Source of the DNA: an uncultured Oscillospiraceae bacterium
Lineage (GTDB): Bacteria > Bacillota > Clostridia > Oscillospirales > Oscillospiraceae
Length of the DNA: 16,958 nt
Direction: 5' to 3'
Assembly (NCBI GenBank): GCA_900754515.1
Contig: CAAEDD010000132.1
Coordinates: 1 to 16,958, forward strand
The notes beneath the pieces were generated by a model. It was given only the letters and a program-made list of their open reading frames with translations. It did no database searches and was not told the DNA's origin. Below are positions 7,336 to 13,623 of this stretch, one piece after another. Position numbers and translations under genes: made by a program. How positions within the stretch are numbered: position 1 is the stretch's first letter; the number at the start of each line of letters is the position of its first letter.

Positions 7336-8246
7336 TGCCGGCCGCCCCTTTCAATGCCCCGGGAGGCGGAGCGGAGCACGCCCACCAAATCACGGATGCA
7401 CACGTCCAGCCTCTCCACGGTGCCCCGGAGATTATAGTCGAATTCCGAGAAGTCCCGAACGCCCTCGTTGAAACCCTCCACAGTGCGGCTGAACTCTGCC
7501 AGGGGCTCCTTTGCCGCAGAAAGTGTCAGCTTCATCTCGTCGGTGGACTGCTTGAGGGTTCTGTCCATGCTTGCAGCAGCGGAATCCAGAGCTCTGATCA
7601 TCTGGTGAACCAGCTGCACGTCGTCCTTGGCTCGCTCAGTGGGCAGAGTGGGAGCCAGGTTGTGGTCCAGCCACAGTTCCACCTGAGTCTCCAGCTTCTC
7701 CCGCTGAGCCTGGGGACTGAACACCGAACGCAGCAGAGTAAGGACAATGGAGCAGGCCACACCTGCCAGGGAGGTATAGAAGGCTACACCCATGCCCGAC
7801 AGGGCGGACATGAGTCCGGTGCCCACGCTGTCCAGGACACTGAGCCACTGGTCGGTGTTGCTGTAGCCTATCAGCTCCGTCAGTGAGGACACGGACAAGC
7901 TCAGGCCCAGAAAGGTACCGAAAAGTCCCAGAGTCACGAAGAGGGACACGGCGTTATTCAAGAAGCGCTCTATCAGCAGCAGCCCCGGCAGCTTTACGCT
8001 CACCGCGTTGGAGACCAGGGCCGGTGTATTCACATCCTGGCCGTATTTTTTATAGGCTTGGGTAAAGTCCTCCTTCACATAGCGGAGAAATCCGCCGCTC
8101 TTATCTCCGGAGCCGCTGACGGCGGCGCTTAGAAACCTGTAGCGGGCGCTGACATAAAACAGCAGCACCACCGCCAGGATGAACAGGGCCACGATCGCCG
8201 TGATGACGACTATGCCCACAGGGAGCAAACCGCTTACATTTGGCAT
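7332..8246 (-). CDS. MotA/TolQ/ExbB-like (ZorA-like) proton channel protein
   Basis: Predicted membrane channel half of the stator pair, 304 residues. A membrane helix covers about 7-33. A cytoplasmic segment follows, then two helices (about 95-120 and 145-173) holding the family core: LFVTLGLFGTFLGLSLSV (103-119) and GTGLMSALSGMGVAFYTSLAGV (142-163). These resemble the MotA_ExbB channel motifs. The C-terminal 125 residues are helical and charged and may form a cytoplasmic tail, much shorter than the long tails of ZorA from Zorya defence systems. AGGAGG lies 8 bases before the ATG. It follows pepF by 69 bases with no clear terminator, so readthrough is possible. No ZorC, ZorD or ZorE candidate is adjacent. 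Alternative: a Tol/Exb-type energiser of the envelope. Confidence 0.78.
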   Translation of the reverse strand: MPNVSGLLPVGIVVITAIVALFILAVVLLFYVSARYRFLSAAVSGSGDKSGGFLRYVKEDFTQAYKKYGQDVNTPALVSNAVSVKLPGLLLIERFLNNAVSLFVTLGLFGTFLGLSLSVSSLTELIGYSNTDQWLSVLDSVGTGLMSALSGMGVAFYTSLAGVACSIVLTLLRSVFSPQAQREKLETQVELWLDHNLAPTLPTERAKDDVQLVHQMIRALDSAAASMDRTLKQSTDEMKLTLSAAKEPLAEFSRTVEGFNEGVRDFSEFDYNLRGTVERLDVCIRDLVGVLRSASRGIERGGRQ

Positions 8247-8315
8247 ATCCTTATCCTCCTGTTTTTCTTTTTTTATTCAGGATCTTTCTATAAAAAGCCT
8301 GCCTCTATTCTGACG

Positions 8316-10115
8316 TTATATCAGTTCTTCCAGTTCCCCTATCAGTTCATTAAAAAGTCTTAAGGCCTGGTTCACCGGTTCGGGGCTGGCCATATCCACA
8401 CCCGCTATTTTCAGCAGGCTTATGGGGTCGGCGCTGCCGCCGGAGGAGAGGAACTTCTTGTAATCCCTCACCGCCGGCTCGCCCTCGGTGAGTATGCGCT
8501 GGGCAATGGCCGCCGCAGCGGAGAAGCCGGTGGCGTACTGGAACACATAATAATTATAGAAGAAATGGGGTATTCTTGCCCACTCCAGGGATATCTGTTC
8601 ATCGGAGACCATGTCAGGTCCGAAGTACAGCTTGTTGAGCTGGAGGTATTTTTCGCACAGAGCTTCCGCCGTGAGGGTCTCTCCCGCCCAGGACATGCGG
8701 CCCATCTCCAGCTCAAATTCAGCAAACATGGTCTGTCTGTAGATCGTGCCTTTGAACTGGTCCAGGAAGTGGTTTATAAGGTAGGCCCGGCGGCGCCGGT
8801 CTGTTGTCTCCTCAAGCAGCTTTCGCATAAGGATTATTTCGTTGCAGGTGGAGGCTACCTCCGCCACAAAGATCACATAGTCGCTGGTGCTCACCGGCTG
8901 GTTATGGCAGCTGTAGTAGCTGTGAAGAGCATGGCCCATCTCATGGGCTATGGTGAACATGGACTCAAGATTATCCTTGTGGTTTAAAAGCACGTAGGGA
9001 TGAGGTCTGGAGCTGCCGGAAGAATAGGCGCCGCTGCGCTTGCCCTGATTTTCATATACGTCTATCCAGCGTTCATTAAAGCCTTTTTTCAGAAGCTCCA
9101 CGTAATCCTCACCCAGTACGCTGAGAGCAGAGAGCACCGTCTCCTTTGCACGCTCATAGCTTATCTCTTCTGCCACATCGGATACAATGGGGGTATACAC
9201 ATCATACATGTGCAGCTCATCCACGCCCAAAGCCTTCTTCCTGAGGCGCACATAGCGGTACATGGCCTCCATGTTCTCATGGACGGCGGAGATGAGATTC
9301 ATGTAAACCTCTTCCGGAACTTCTGTTGCATCCAAAGCGGCGGCAAGGGTGGAGGGATACTTTCTGGCTCTGGCAAAGAAATTCAGCTGTTTAAACTGGG
9401 CATCCAGAATTGCGGCCACAGTATTTTTAACTTCCCCGTAACGGTCAAAGCAGTTTTCAAAGGCACTTTTTCTAAGGGTCCTGTCTCCGCTTTCCATCAG
9501 GGGCACCAGAGTTCCGGAGCTGAGAGGGTGCTTTTCCCCATGGGAGTCCACCGCATCCTCAAAGCGCAGGTCCGCGTTTCTCAGGGCTCCGCCTATGTTG
9601 TCCGGGCTGTCGGCCATCTCTCCGGCGGAGGCCAGCAGCTTTTCCTCTTCGGGAGAGAGGATATGCTCCGCCCGGCGGCGTATTCTGTACAGGCTGCGCC
9701 GGTACTCCTCCAGCTCAGGGCATTCTGAATAGAAGGCATCCAGCTCTTTCTGGGGAATGGCCATAATCTCCGGTGTAGCAAAGGCTGAGGCCCCGGATAT
9801 CTCCACGCAGCGGCGCATTGCCTTGCCCCGCATGTCCTGATAAAAACCCTTGGCAAGATCCTGGTCACCCTTGCAGCTGGCATAGCCCATGAGCTTTTCC
9901 AGCCTTACGGACACCTCGTCCTCCAGCCTGAGATAGCTCAGAAGCATCTCCGCTCCGCTGCCCAGCTTCCCACGGTATTTTTCCAGCTCCCCCGGTACAG
10001 ACTCCAGAGCAGCAAACTCCTCAGCCCATTTTTCATCGCTATCATATATGTCCCTGAGGTTCCAGGTGTATTCCTCGGCAAGTTCATCTCTTGCCGGTAT
10101 TCTTTCCTTTGCCAT
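8316..10115 (-). CDS. pepF: Oligoendopeptidase F (M3 family)
   Basis: Zinc oligopeptidase that cleaves short peptides, peptidase family M3B, 599 residues, full length. The metal site is clear: HEMGH (residues 391-395) and the third ligand region FVAEVASTCNE with E419. The N-terminal half is the helical M3 lobe; family stretches include EYTWNLRDIYDSDEKW near the start and QTMFAEFELEMG near 465. The C-terminal IPHFFYNYYVFQYATGFSAA is also characteristic. No signal peptide is seen, so it is cytosolic and probably recycles peptides. GGAGG sits 6 bases before the ATG and an extended -10 promoter lies upstream. It is the first gene of a possible pepF, stator pair, hydrolase transcript. Confidence 0.95.
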   Translation of the reverse strand: MAKERIPARDELAEEYTWNLRDIYDSDEKWAEEFAALESVPGELEKYRGKLGSGAEMLLSYLRLEDEVSVRLEKLMGYASCKGDQDLAKGFYQDMRGKAMRRCVEISGASAFATPEIMAIPQKELDAFYSECPELEEYRRSLYRIRRRAEHILSPEEEKLLASAGEMADSPDNIGGALRNADLRFEDAVDSHGEKHPLSSGTLVPLMESGDRTLRKSAFENCFDRYGEVKNTVAAILDAQFKQLNFFARARKYPSTLAAALDATEVPEEVYMNLISAVHENMEAMYRYVRLRKKALGVDELHMYDVYTPIVSDVAEEISYERAKETVLSALSVLGEDYVELLKKGFNERWIDVYENQGKRSGAYSSGSSRPHPYVLLNHKDNLESMFTIAHEMGHALHSYYSCHNQPVSTSDYVIFVAEVASTCNEIILMRKLLEETTDRRRRAYLINHFLDQFKGTIYRQTMFAEFELEMGRMSWAGETLTAEALCEKYLQLNKLYFGPDMVSDEQISLEWARIPHFFYNYYVFQYATGFSAAAAIAQRILTEGEPAVRDYKKFLSSGGSADPISLLKIAGVDMASPEPVNQALRLFNELIGELEELI

Positions 10116-10164
10116 ATTGTTCCTCCATTATTGTATATAGACGTTTTACCGCCCTTTATCAATT

Positions 10165-10193
10165 ATTATAACATATGCCGGTCCAGCCTGCAA
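10165..10193 (-). promoter_or_regulatory. Probable pepF promoter (extended -10)
   Basis: On the minus strand, TGT-TATAAT forms a full extended -10 (10165-10173). TTGCAG, 17 bases upstream at 10188-10193, is a weak -35. It lies about 50 bases before the pepF start, in the divergent gap with the LysM gene. I see no comparably good promoter for the LysM gene; the AT-rich stretch near 10211-10230 is a possible site. Confidence 0.65.
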
Positions 10194-10245
10194 ATACCGC
10201 AGCCCCGCTGAATATAGATATATAAAACCATATAAGGAGCAGCCT

Positions 10246-11373
10246 ATGGAAATTTATATCGTCCGTCCGGGAGACAGTCTCCCTTCTATCGCCCGCGGCT
10301 TCGGCTTGGAAGCGGAAAACATAAGGCGCATGAACCAGCTCGCCGACCCCCGCCGCCTCACCCAGGGCCTGAGCCTGGTGCTGGACACCGGTGAACGAAG
10401 CCAGCCCAAATCAGCGGAATTCTGCGCCGCCCTCAGTCCAAGGGCAGAGGGAGCCCTGTTGAAAGAGCTCATGCCCAGCCTCAGTTGGCTCTGCGTCCAA
10501 AGCTGTGCCCTGACAGCCCAGGGGCAACTGTATTTGCCAGAGGACGGTGCCCTGCTGAACCTTGCCGCAGAGAACTCCGTTCTGCCCCTGCTCAGTCTCA
10601 CGAATACGGCCCAGGGCGGTTTTTCCGCCCTTCTGGCCCACCAGCTGCTGAGTAACCGGGATACCGTTGAAGCCCTGGTCTCCCGGCTGCCCGAAGTGCT
10701 GGAGGCCAGAGGCTACCGGGGAGTGGAGCTGAACTTTCAGTACCTCTTCTCCTTTGACCGTGACAGCTACAGCCGTTTTGTCCTCAGGCTCTCTGAAGTG
10801 CTCCACGCCGCCGGGTACTATCTCTTCATATCCCTGGCACCGAAGACTCTCTCTACAGAAGAATCTCCGCTGTGTGCCGCCCATGATTATGAAGCTCTCA
10901 GCCGCTGCGCCGACCGGGTGATACTGCTCTGCCACGACTGGGGCAGCTGTTTTACCGCCCCCCAGGCCATTTCACCGGCAGACAGGACGGCAGCGGTATT
11001 GGGCTACGCTGCCTCCATCATCCCCCCGGGCAAGACACTGTTAAGCTTGTCCAGCTGCGGCTGCTGCTGGAGCCTGCCCTGGCACCAGGGAGACGAGGGG
11101 AAGATGCTGTCCTGTTCTCTTGCCACTAACATGGCAGTGTCCACCGGAGCTGAGATAAAATTTGACCGGACGGCCCAGGCTCCATTTTTCACCTGCGGCA
11201 TAGAAGGGCAGCGTCGTGTAGTCTGGTACGAGGACAGCCGCTCCATCCGCTCCAGATTTTATATGGCTCGTGACTCCGGACTTGCGGGAATTAGCCTGTG
11301 TCCCAGGGATAGGCTCTACCGTCCGGGGCTGAGTTTTCTCCTCAGCCGCTGTGCCGGGGAAAAATTAATCTGA
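10246..11373 (+). CDS. LysM protein with degenerate GH18-like domain
   Basis: 375-residue protein with one LysM cell-wall-binding domain (residues 2-46, IYIVRPGDSLPSIARGF) and a GH18-like domain resembling spore cortex or germination glycosidases of the YaaH/SleL group. In that group the active site reads roughly GYxGVxxDxE. Here it is GYRGVELNFQY (156-166), with N163 for the aspartate and Q165 for the catalytic glutamate. The later conserved Y(D/E)WG appears as HDWG. So it is probably a wall-binding pseudoenzyme, perhaps a spore coat or cortex protein. There is no signal peptide, as in other spore LysM proteins. AAGGAG lies 6 bases before the ATG. Its end overlaps the convergent XRE gene by 9 bases. 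Confidence 0.75.
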   Translation: MEIYIVRPGDSLPSIARGFGLEAENIRRMNQLADPRRLTQGLSLVLDTGERSQPKSAEFCAALSPRAEGALLKELMPSLSWLCVQSCALTAQGQLYLPEDGALLNLAAENSVLPLLSLTNTAQGGFSALLAHQLLSNRDTVEALVSRLPEVLEARGYRGVELNFQYLFSFDRDSYSRFVLRLSEVLHAAGYYLFISLAPKTLSTEESPLCAAHDYEALSRCADRVILLCHDWGSCFTAPQAISPADRTAAVLGYAASIIPPGKTLLSLSSCGCCWSLPWHQGDEGKMLSCSLATNMAVSTGAEIKFDRTAQAPFFTCGIEGQRRVVWYEDSRSIRSRFYMARDSGLAGISLCPRDRLYRPGLSFLLSRCAGEKLI

Positions 11374-11700
11374 GACCCCGGCCAGCTCCAAGCAGCAATC
11401 TATTACTGTCTCCACCTTATGCAGCTGGCTTTGGGAGAGCCGCGATAGTTTTGCTGCTATCCTGCCGCATTCCTGACTACCGATATTTCCCGTCAGTATA
11501 TAATCGGCACTGATATCCAGGGCAGCGCAGAGCTTTATCAGGTTTTCCGGCCTTATGGCCTTCCTCCCTTGTTCTGCATAGGATATCATTTGTGTGGACA
11601 CATCCATTCGGTCCGCCAGTTCCTCCTGAGTCATGCGCAGTTGCCTGCGCCGTGTCATTATCCTCTCGCCTATTTTTCTGAGTATCTCTTCATTACCCAT
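11365..11700 (-). CDS. XRE-family helix-turn-helix regulator
   Basis: DNA-binding regulator, 111 residues. A Cro/C1-type HTH_3 domain covers about residues 7-66, with recognition region MTQEELADRMDVSTQMISYAEQG (23-45) and the following NLIKLCAALDISADYIL helices. The C-terminal 40 residues are helical, perhaps for dimerisation. No peptidase, kinase or ligand domain is present. GGAGG lies 8 bases before the ATG. Upstream is an AT-rich control region with regularly spaced CCATGG-like boxes that overlap its own promoter and the promoter of a divergent small gene, so autoregulation and control of that gene are likely. The 3' end overlaps the LysM gene in convergent orientation. Confidence 0.88.
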   Translation of the reverse strand: MGNEEILRKIGERIMTRRRQLRMTQEELADRMDVSTQMISYAEQGRKAIRPENLIKLCAALDISADYILTGNIGSQECGRIAAKLSRLSQSQLHKVETVIDCCLELAGVSD

Positions 11701-11743
11701 AGTTTTTTCCTCCCGGTTTATTCATACTTCATCCATGGAATAG

Positions 11744-11772
11744 ATGATAACAACCATGGGCGAAATTTATAA
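11744..11772 (-). promoter_or_regulatory. Probable promoter of the XRE gene
   Basis: On the minus strand, TTATAA (11767-11772) and extended -10 TGT-TATCAT (11744-11752) have 17-base spacing. They lie about 45 bases before the regulator start. The second CCATGG box falls in the spacer, which fits autorepression. Confidence 0.55.
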
Positions 11773-11782
11773 TAAACCATGG

Positions 11783-11811
11783 TTGACTTTATATATTCCA
11801 TAGTTTATAAT
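11783..11811 (+). promoter_or_regulatory. Sigma-A promoter of the 65-residue ORF
   Basis: TTGACT (11783-11788) and TATAAT (11806-11811) have 17-base spacing, near consensus. Box 3 abuts the -35, box 4 lies in the spacer, and box 5 lies about 10 bases past the -10, near the expected transcription start. A protein bound there should block RNA polymerase. Confidence 0.8.
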
Positions 11812-11862
11812 TTGATGAAAACATGGAATATGTACCAAGAGTAAAGAGGCGGGGCAAGAATA

Positions 11863-12060
11863 ATGTTGAGGGAGCGTGAGCTGGGACTGAGGATATTTTC
11901 CCTCTATGCTCAGGCCAGGGTGGCCTGGCAGCTGGGCGGGGATATGCTGCCCCTTGCAAGGCGCCGGGCGCGGGAGGCTCTGGAGCTGCTGGAGCAAATG
12001 GAGCATCCCGGGCGGGAGGAGCGCATGATCCGCAGGGAGCTGAAGGAATTGATAAAATGA
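11863..12060 (+). CDS. Small helical protein of unknown function under XRE-controlled promoter
   Basis: I do not recognise this 65-residue product. It is predicted to be almost wholly alpha-helical and strongly basic/acidic patterned: MLREREL start, a middle RRRAREALELLEQME and an end REERMIRRELKELIK. It has no membrane segment and no cysteine or metal motif. It looks like a small regulatory, dimerisation or partner-binding protein. Support for it being real is the near-consensus promoter just upstream, the divergent XRE gene, and a hairpin 3 bases after its stop. Against it, the ribosome site is weak: GGGG 7-9 bases before the ATG, with AGAGG farther away. In-frame TTG follows as an alternative start. 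Confidence 0.6.
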   Translation: MLRERELGLRIFSLYAQARVAWQLGGDMLPLARRRAREALELLEQMEHPGREERMIRRELKELIK

Positions 12061-12063
12061 CGA

Positions 12064-12087
12064 GGGCGGCCGCATCAGCGGCCGCCC
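12064..12087. terminator. Palindromic GC hairpin between convergent genes
   Basis: A perfect 10-bp stem GGGCGGCCGC/GCGGCCGCCC encloses an ATCA tetraloop, giving two nearby NotI sites. It lies 3 bases after the small ORF and 26 bases after the pgsA-like stop. There is no clear T-run on the plus strand; the minus strand has TCATTTTATC a few bases beyond. Probably a bidirectional terminator or 3'-end stabiliser. Confidence 0.7.
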
Positions 12088-12113
12088 TGAACATTCAATA
12101 CCGGCTCTCCGGT

Positions 12114-12686
12114 TCAAACTTCGTTTCCAGAGGAGGCTTCAGTCCCGCTCTCTCCCTTGCTCCGGCTGTGCTGAAGCAGTATCCTCTGGAAATTTATCAT
12201 ATACCCGCACAGGCAGAAGGCCACCAATATGCCGCACACCATGACTCCGGCATCTATGATATGGCCCGGCACCTGGGGAAAGGCCAGGGCACATATCATC
12301 ACCACATAGATGCAAAAGGTGCACAGCTTGCCATACCACTTGGCCCGGTACACATGGCCTGTGATCTTCAGAACATACAGGCTCATTGCGCCAAGGCTCA
12401 GCTCTCTCAGCAGATGCAGGCCCAGCAGCAGCCATACGCTGGGCGTGCGCCATAGGGCGCAGAACATCATTGCCGCCTGGATCAGCTTGTCAGCTATTGG
12501 ATCCAGGGCACGGCCCAGCTCCGTCTCCATATGGCAGTGCCGGGCTATGGCGCCGTCCAGCACATCGGATGCTGCCGACAGAAGCAGCACACCCATTGCC
12601 CCGATCACATTACCCTGGCTGTACATTACGACAAACAACGGCACCAGGAATATACGGCCTATGCTGATAATATTAGGGATGCTCAT
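12114..12686 (-). CDS. CDP-alcohol phosphatidyltransferase (PgsA-like)
   Basis: Integral membrane phospholipid-synthesis enzyme that transfers a phosphatidyl group from CDP-diacylglycerol to an alcohol. The most likely product is phosphatidylglycerol phosphate. The family signature is complete: D41, D44-G45, A48-R49, G58, D62 and D66 in SDVLDGAIARHCHMETELGR followed by ALDPIADK. The N-terminal SIPNIISIGRIFLVPLFVV is typical, and about five to six membrane helices follow. The tail is Ser/Glu rich. I start at ATG 12684-12686 (190 residues), because GGAG lies 6 bases before it and family members begin M-x-IPN. An in-frame ATG 12 bases upstream is the alternative. PgsA versus other alcohol acceptors (inositol, serine, cardiolipin-type) is not decided by sequence. 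Confidence 0.87.
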   Translation of the reverse strand: MSIPNIISIGRIFLVPLFVVMYSQGNVIGAMGVLLLSAASDVLDGAIARHCHMETELGRALDPIADKLIQAAMMFCALWRTPSVWLLLGLHLLRELSLGAMSLYVLKITGHVYRAKWYGKLCTFCIYVVMICALAFPQVPGHIIDAGVMVCGILVAFCLCGYMINFQRILLQHSRSKGESGTEASSGNEV

Positions 12687-12806
12687 GTTTAACTCCATTT
12701 CTTCCCCGGACTAACAGTGCTGATATACAAGCCTCTGCCTATATTGAGACATATATCATTCTATGCAGATGTTTCCCACTTTGTTCGCCCCTTATGCAGC
12801 TTGCTC

Positions 12807-12834
12807 TTGAATTTAAGGATGAAAATGGTATAAT
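12807..12834 (+). promoter_or_regulatory. Promoter of the envelope/ECF operon (extended -10)
   Basis: TTGAAT (12807-12812), a 16-base spacer, then TGG-TATAAT with the -10 at 12829-12834. The full extended -10 makes it a strong candidate. It leaves a leader of about 50 bases before the first gene. The rest of 12687-12806 shows no clear pgsA promoter. Confidence 0.8.
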
Positions 12835-12889
12835 AGCTAGGATACGACAAAAATAAAATGGAGGTTTCCGCAGTCAGGCGGTCACAAAA

Positions 12890-13606
12890 GTGCTTATGGA
12901 TCTCACTTCCATACTAGGCGGAGGCATTGCAGTACTGATGCTGCTTGCAGCGATAGCCCTTTTGGTTTATCGCAGGCACAACAGAATCAACGCATTCTGG
13001 GCGCTGCTGGCCATATTGTTCAGCGGCAGTACCATGCTGCTTGCCGTTGTTGGCAGCAGCGTGGGCACTATCTATGCCAATCCCTCCGGAGATCCCCGCT
13101 CCAGCGTTACTGAGTTTTTTGACGCTTTGGTCACCGGGGACTATGAAACGGCTTATTCTCTTATGGACGACTATTCCGATCTTGGCTTGGCCGCAGAACC
13201 TGAAAGTGAGGCCGGCAAGCTCATATACAACGCTTTGAAGCAGAGCTATCATTATGAGCTGATAGGCGACTGTCAGGTGAATATGATTGAGGCGAATCAG
13301 CGCGTTTCCATGCGCTATCTGGACGTGGCGGCAGTCACTGCTGAACTGGACGAACTCACCGCAAAGGAGCTTAAAATTCTTGTCCAGACCAGAGAGCACG
13401 ACCAGGTATACGATCAGGAGGAAAACTATCTGCCGGAAGTAACTCAGGAGGCTTACATACTGGCTCTGGAGCGGGCTCTGAAGGATGCCCGCAGCTGTTA
13501 CACCACAGTTGAGTTTGATATTCCCCTGAAATACACCGGCGGTGAATGGCGAGTTTTCACCGCTCCGGAGCTGCTGACCGCCCTCAGCGGCGGCACCGGT
13601 GTCTGA
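12890..13606 (+). CDS. Two-TM anchored protein with extracytoplasmic NTF2/DUF4878-like domain
   Basis: I do not recognise a named gene. The 238-residue protein has two N-terminal membrane helices (about 10-28 and 35-60) and a soluble remainder. Residues 70-100 (SSVTEFFDALVTGDYETAYSLMDDYSD) resemble the start of NTF2-like DUF4878-type domains found on secreted clostridial proteins, and the end has VEFDIPLKYTGGEWRVF, as in such beta-sheets. The domain is probably outside the cell. The GTG start has AGGCGG 8 bases upstream; ATG at 12896 is an alternative. A better ribosome-like GGAGG at 12860-12864 is too far away. It is first in a close-packed operon; the next gene begins 17 bases after its stop. 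Confidence 0.7.
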   Translation: MLMDLTSILGGGIAVLMLLAAIALLVYRRHNRINAFWALLAILFSGSTMLLAVVGSSVGTIYANPSGDPRSSVTEFFDALVTGDYETAYSLMDDYSDLGLAAEPESEAGKLIYNALKQSYHYELIGDCQVNMIEANQRVSMRYLDVAAVTAELDELTAKELKILVQTREHDQVYDQEENYLPEVTQEAYILALERALKDARSCYTTVEFDIPLKYTGGEWRVFTAPELLTALSGGTGV

Positions 13607-13623
13607 AAGGAGGTGCTCCGCAT

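Larger units (their letters stand above)
11733..11831. promoter_or_regulatory. Array of five phased CCATGG-like boxes (putative operators)
   Basis: Hexamers lie at 11733 (CCATGG), 11754 (CCATGG), 11777 (CCATGG), 11798 (CCATAG) and 11821 (ACATGG). The steps are 21, 23, 21 and 23 bases, about two helical turns each, so all face nearly the same side of the DNA. A 9-bp inverted repeat ATATTCCAT/ATGGAATAT (11793-11801 and 11823-11831) flanks the plus-strand -10. ATGGAATA recurs at 11735-11742, and site 3 extends to the palindrome AACCATGGTT. Likely binding sites for the neighbouring XRE regulator. This is inference from position and symmetry. Confidence 0.6.

Noticed and set aside
6349..8246. Complete Zorya defence system
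   Set aside because: Only A- and B-like subunits are present. Neighbours are pepF and an MBL hydrolase; nothing resembles ZorC, ZorD or ZorE, and the A subunit is short.
8247..8315. Terminator between pepF and the MotA-like gene
   Set aside because: T-rich tracts exist, but no stem of useful length could be found on the minus strand.
13546..13623. Upstream ATG giving a 506-residue NAGPA protein
   Set aside because: It starts inside the preceding gene, adds a Arg/His-rich sequence, and lacks the strong AAAGGAGGTG site found before ATG 13624.
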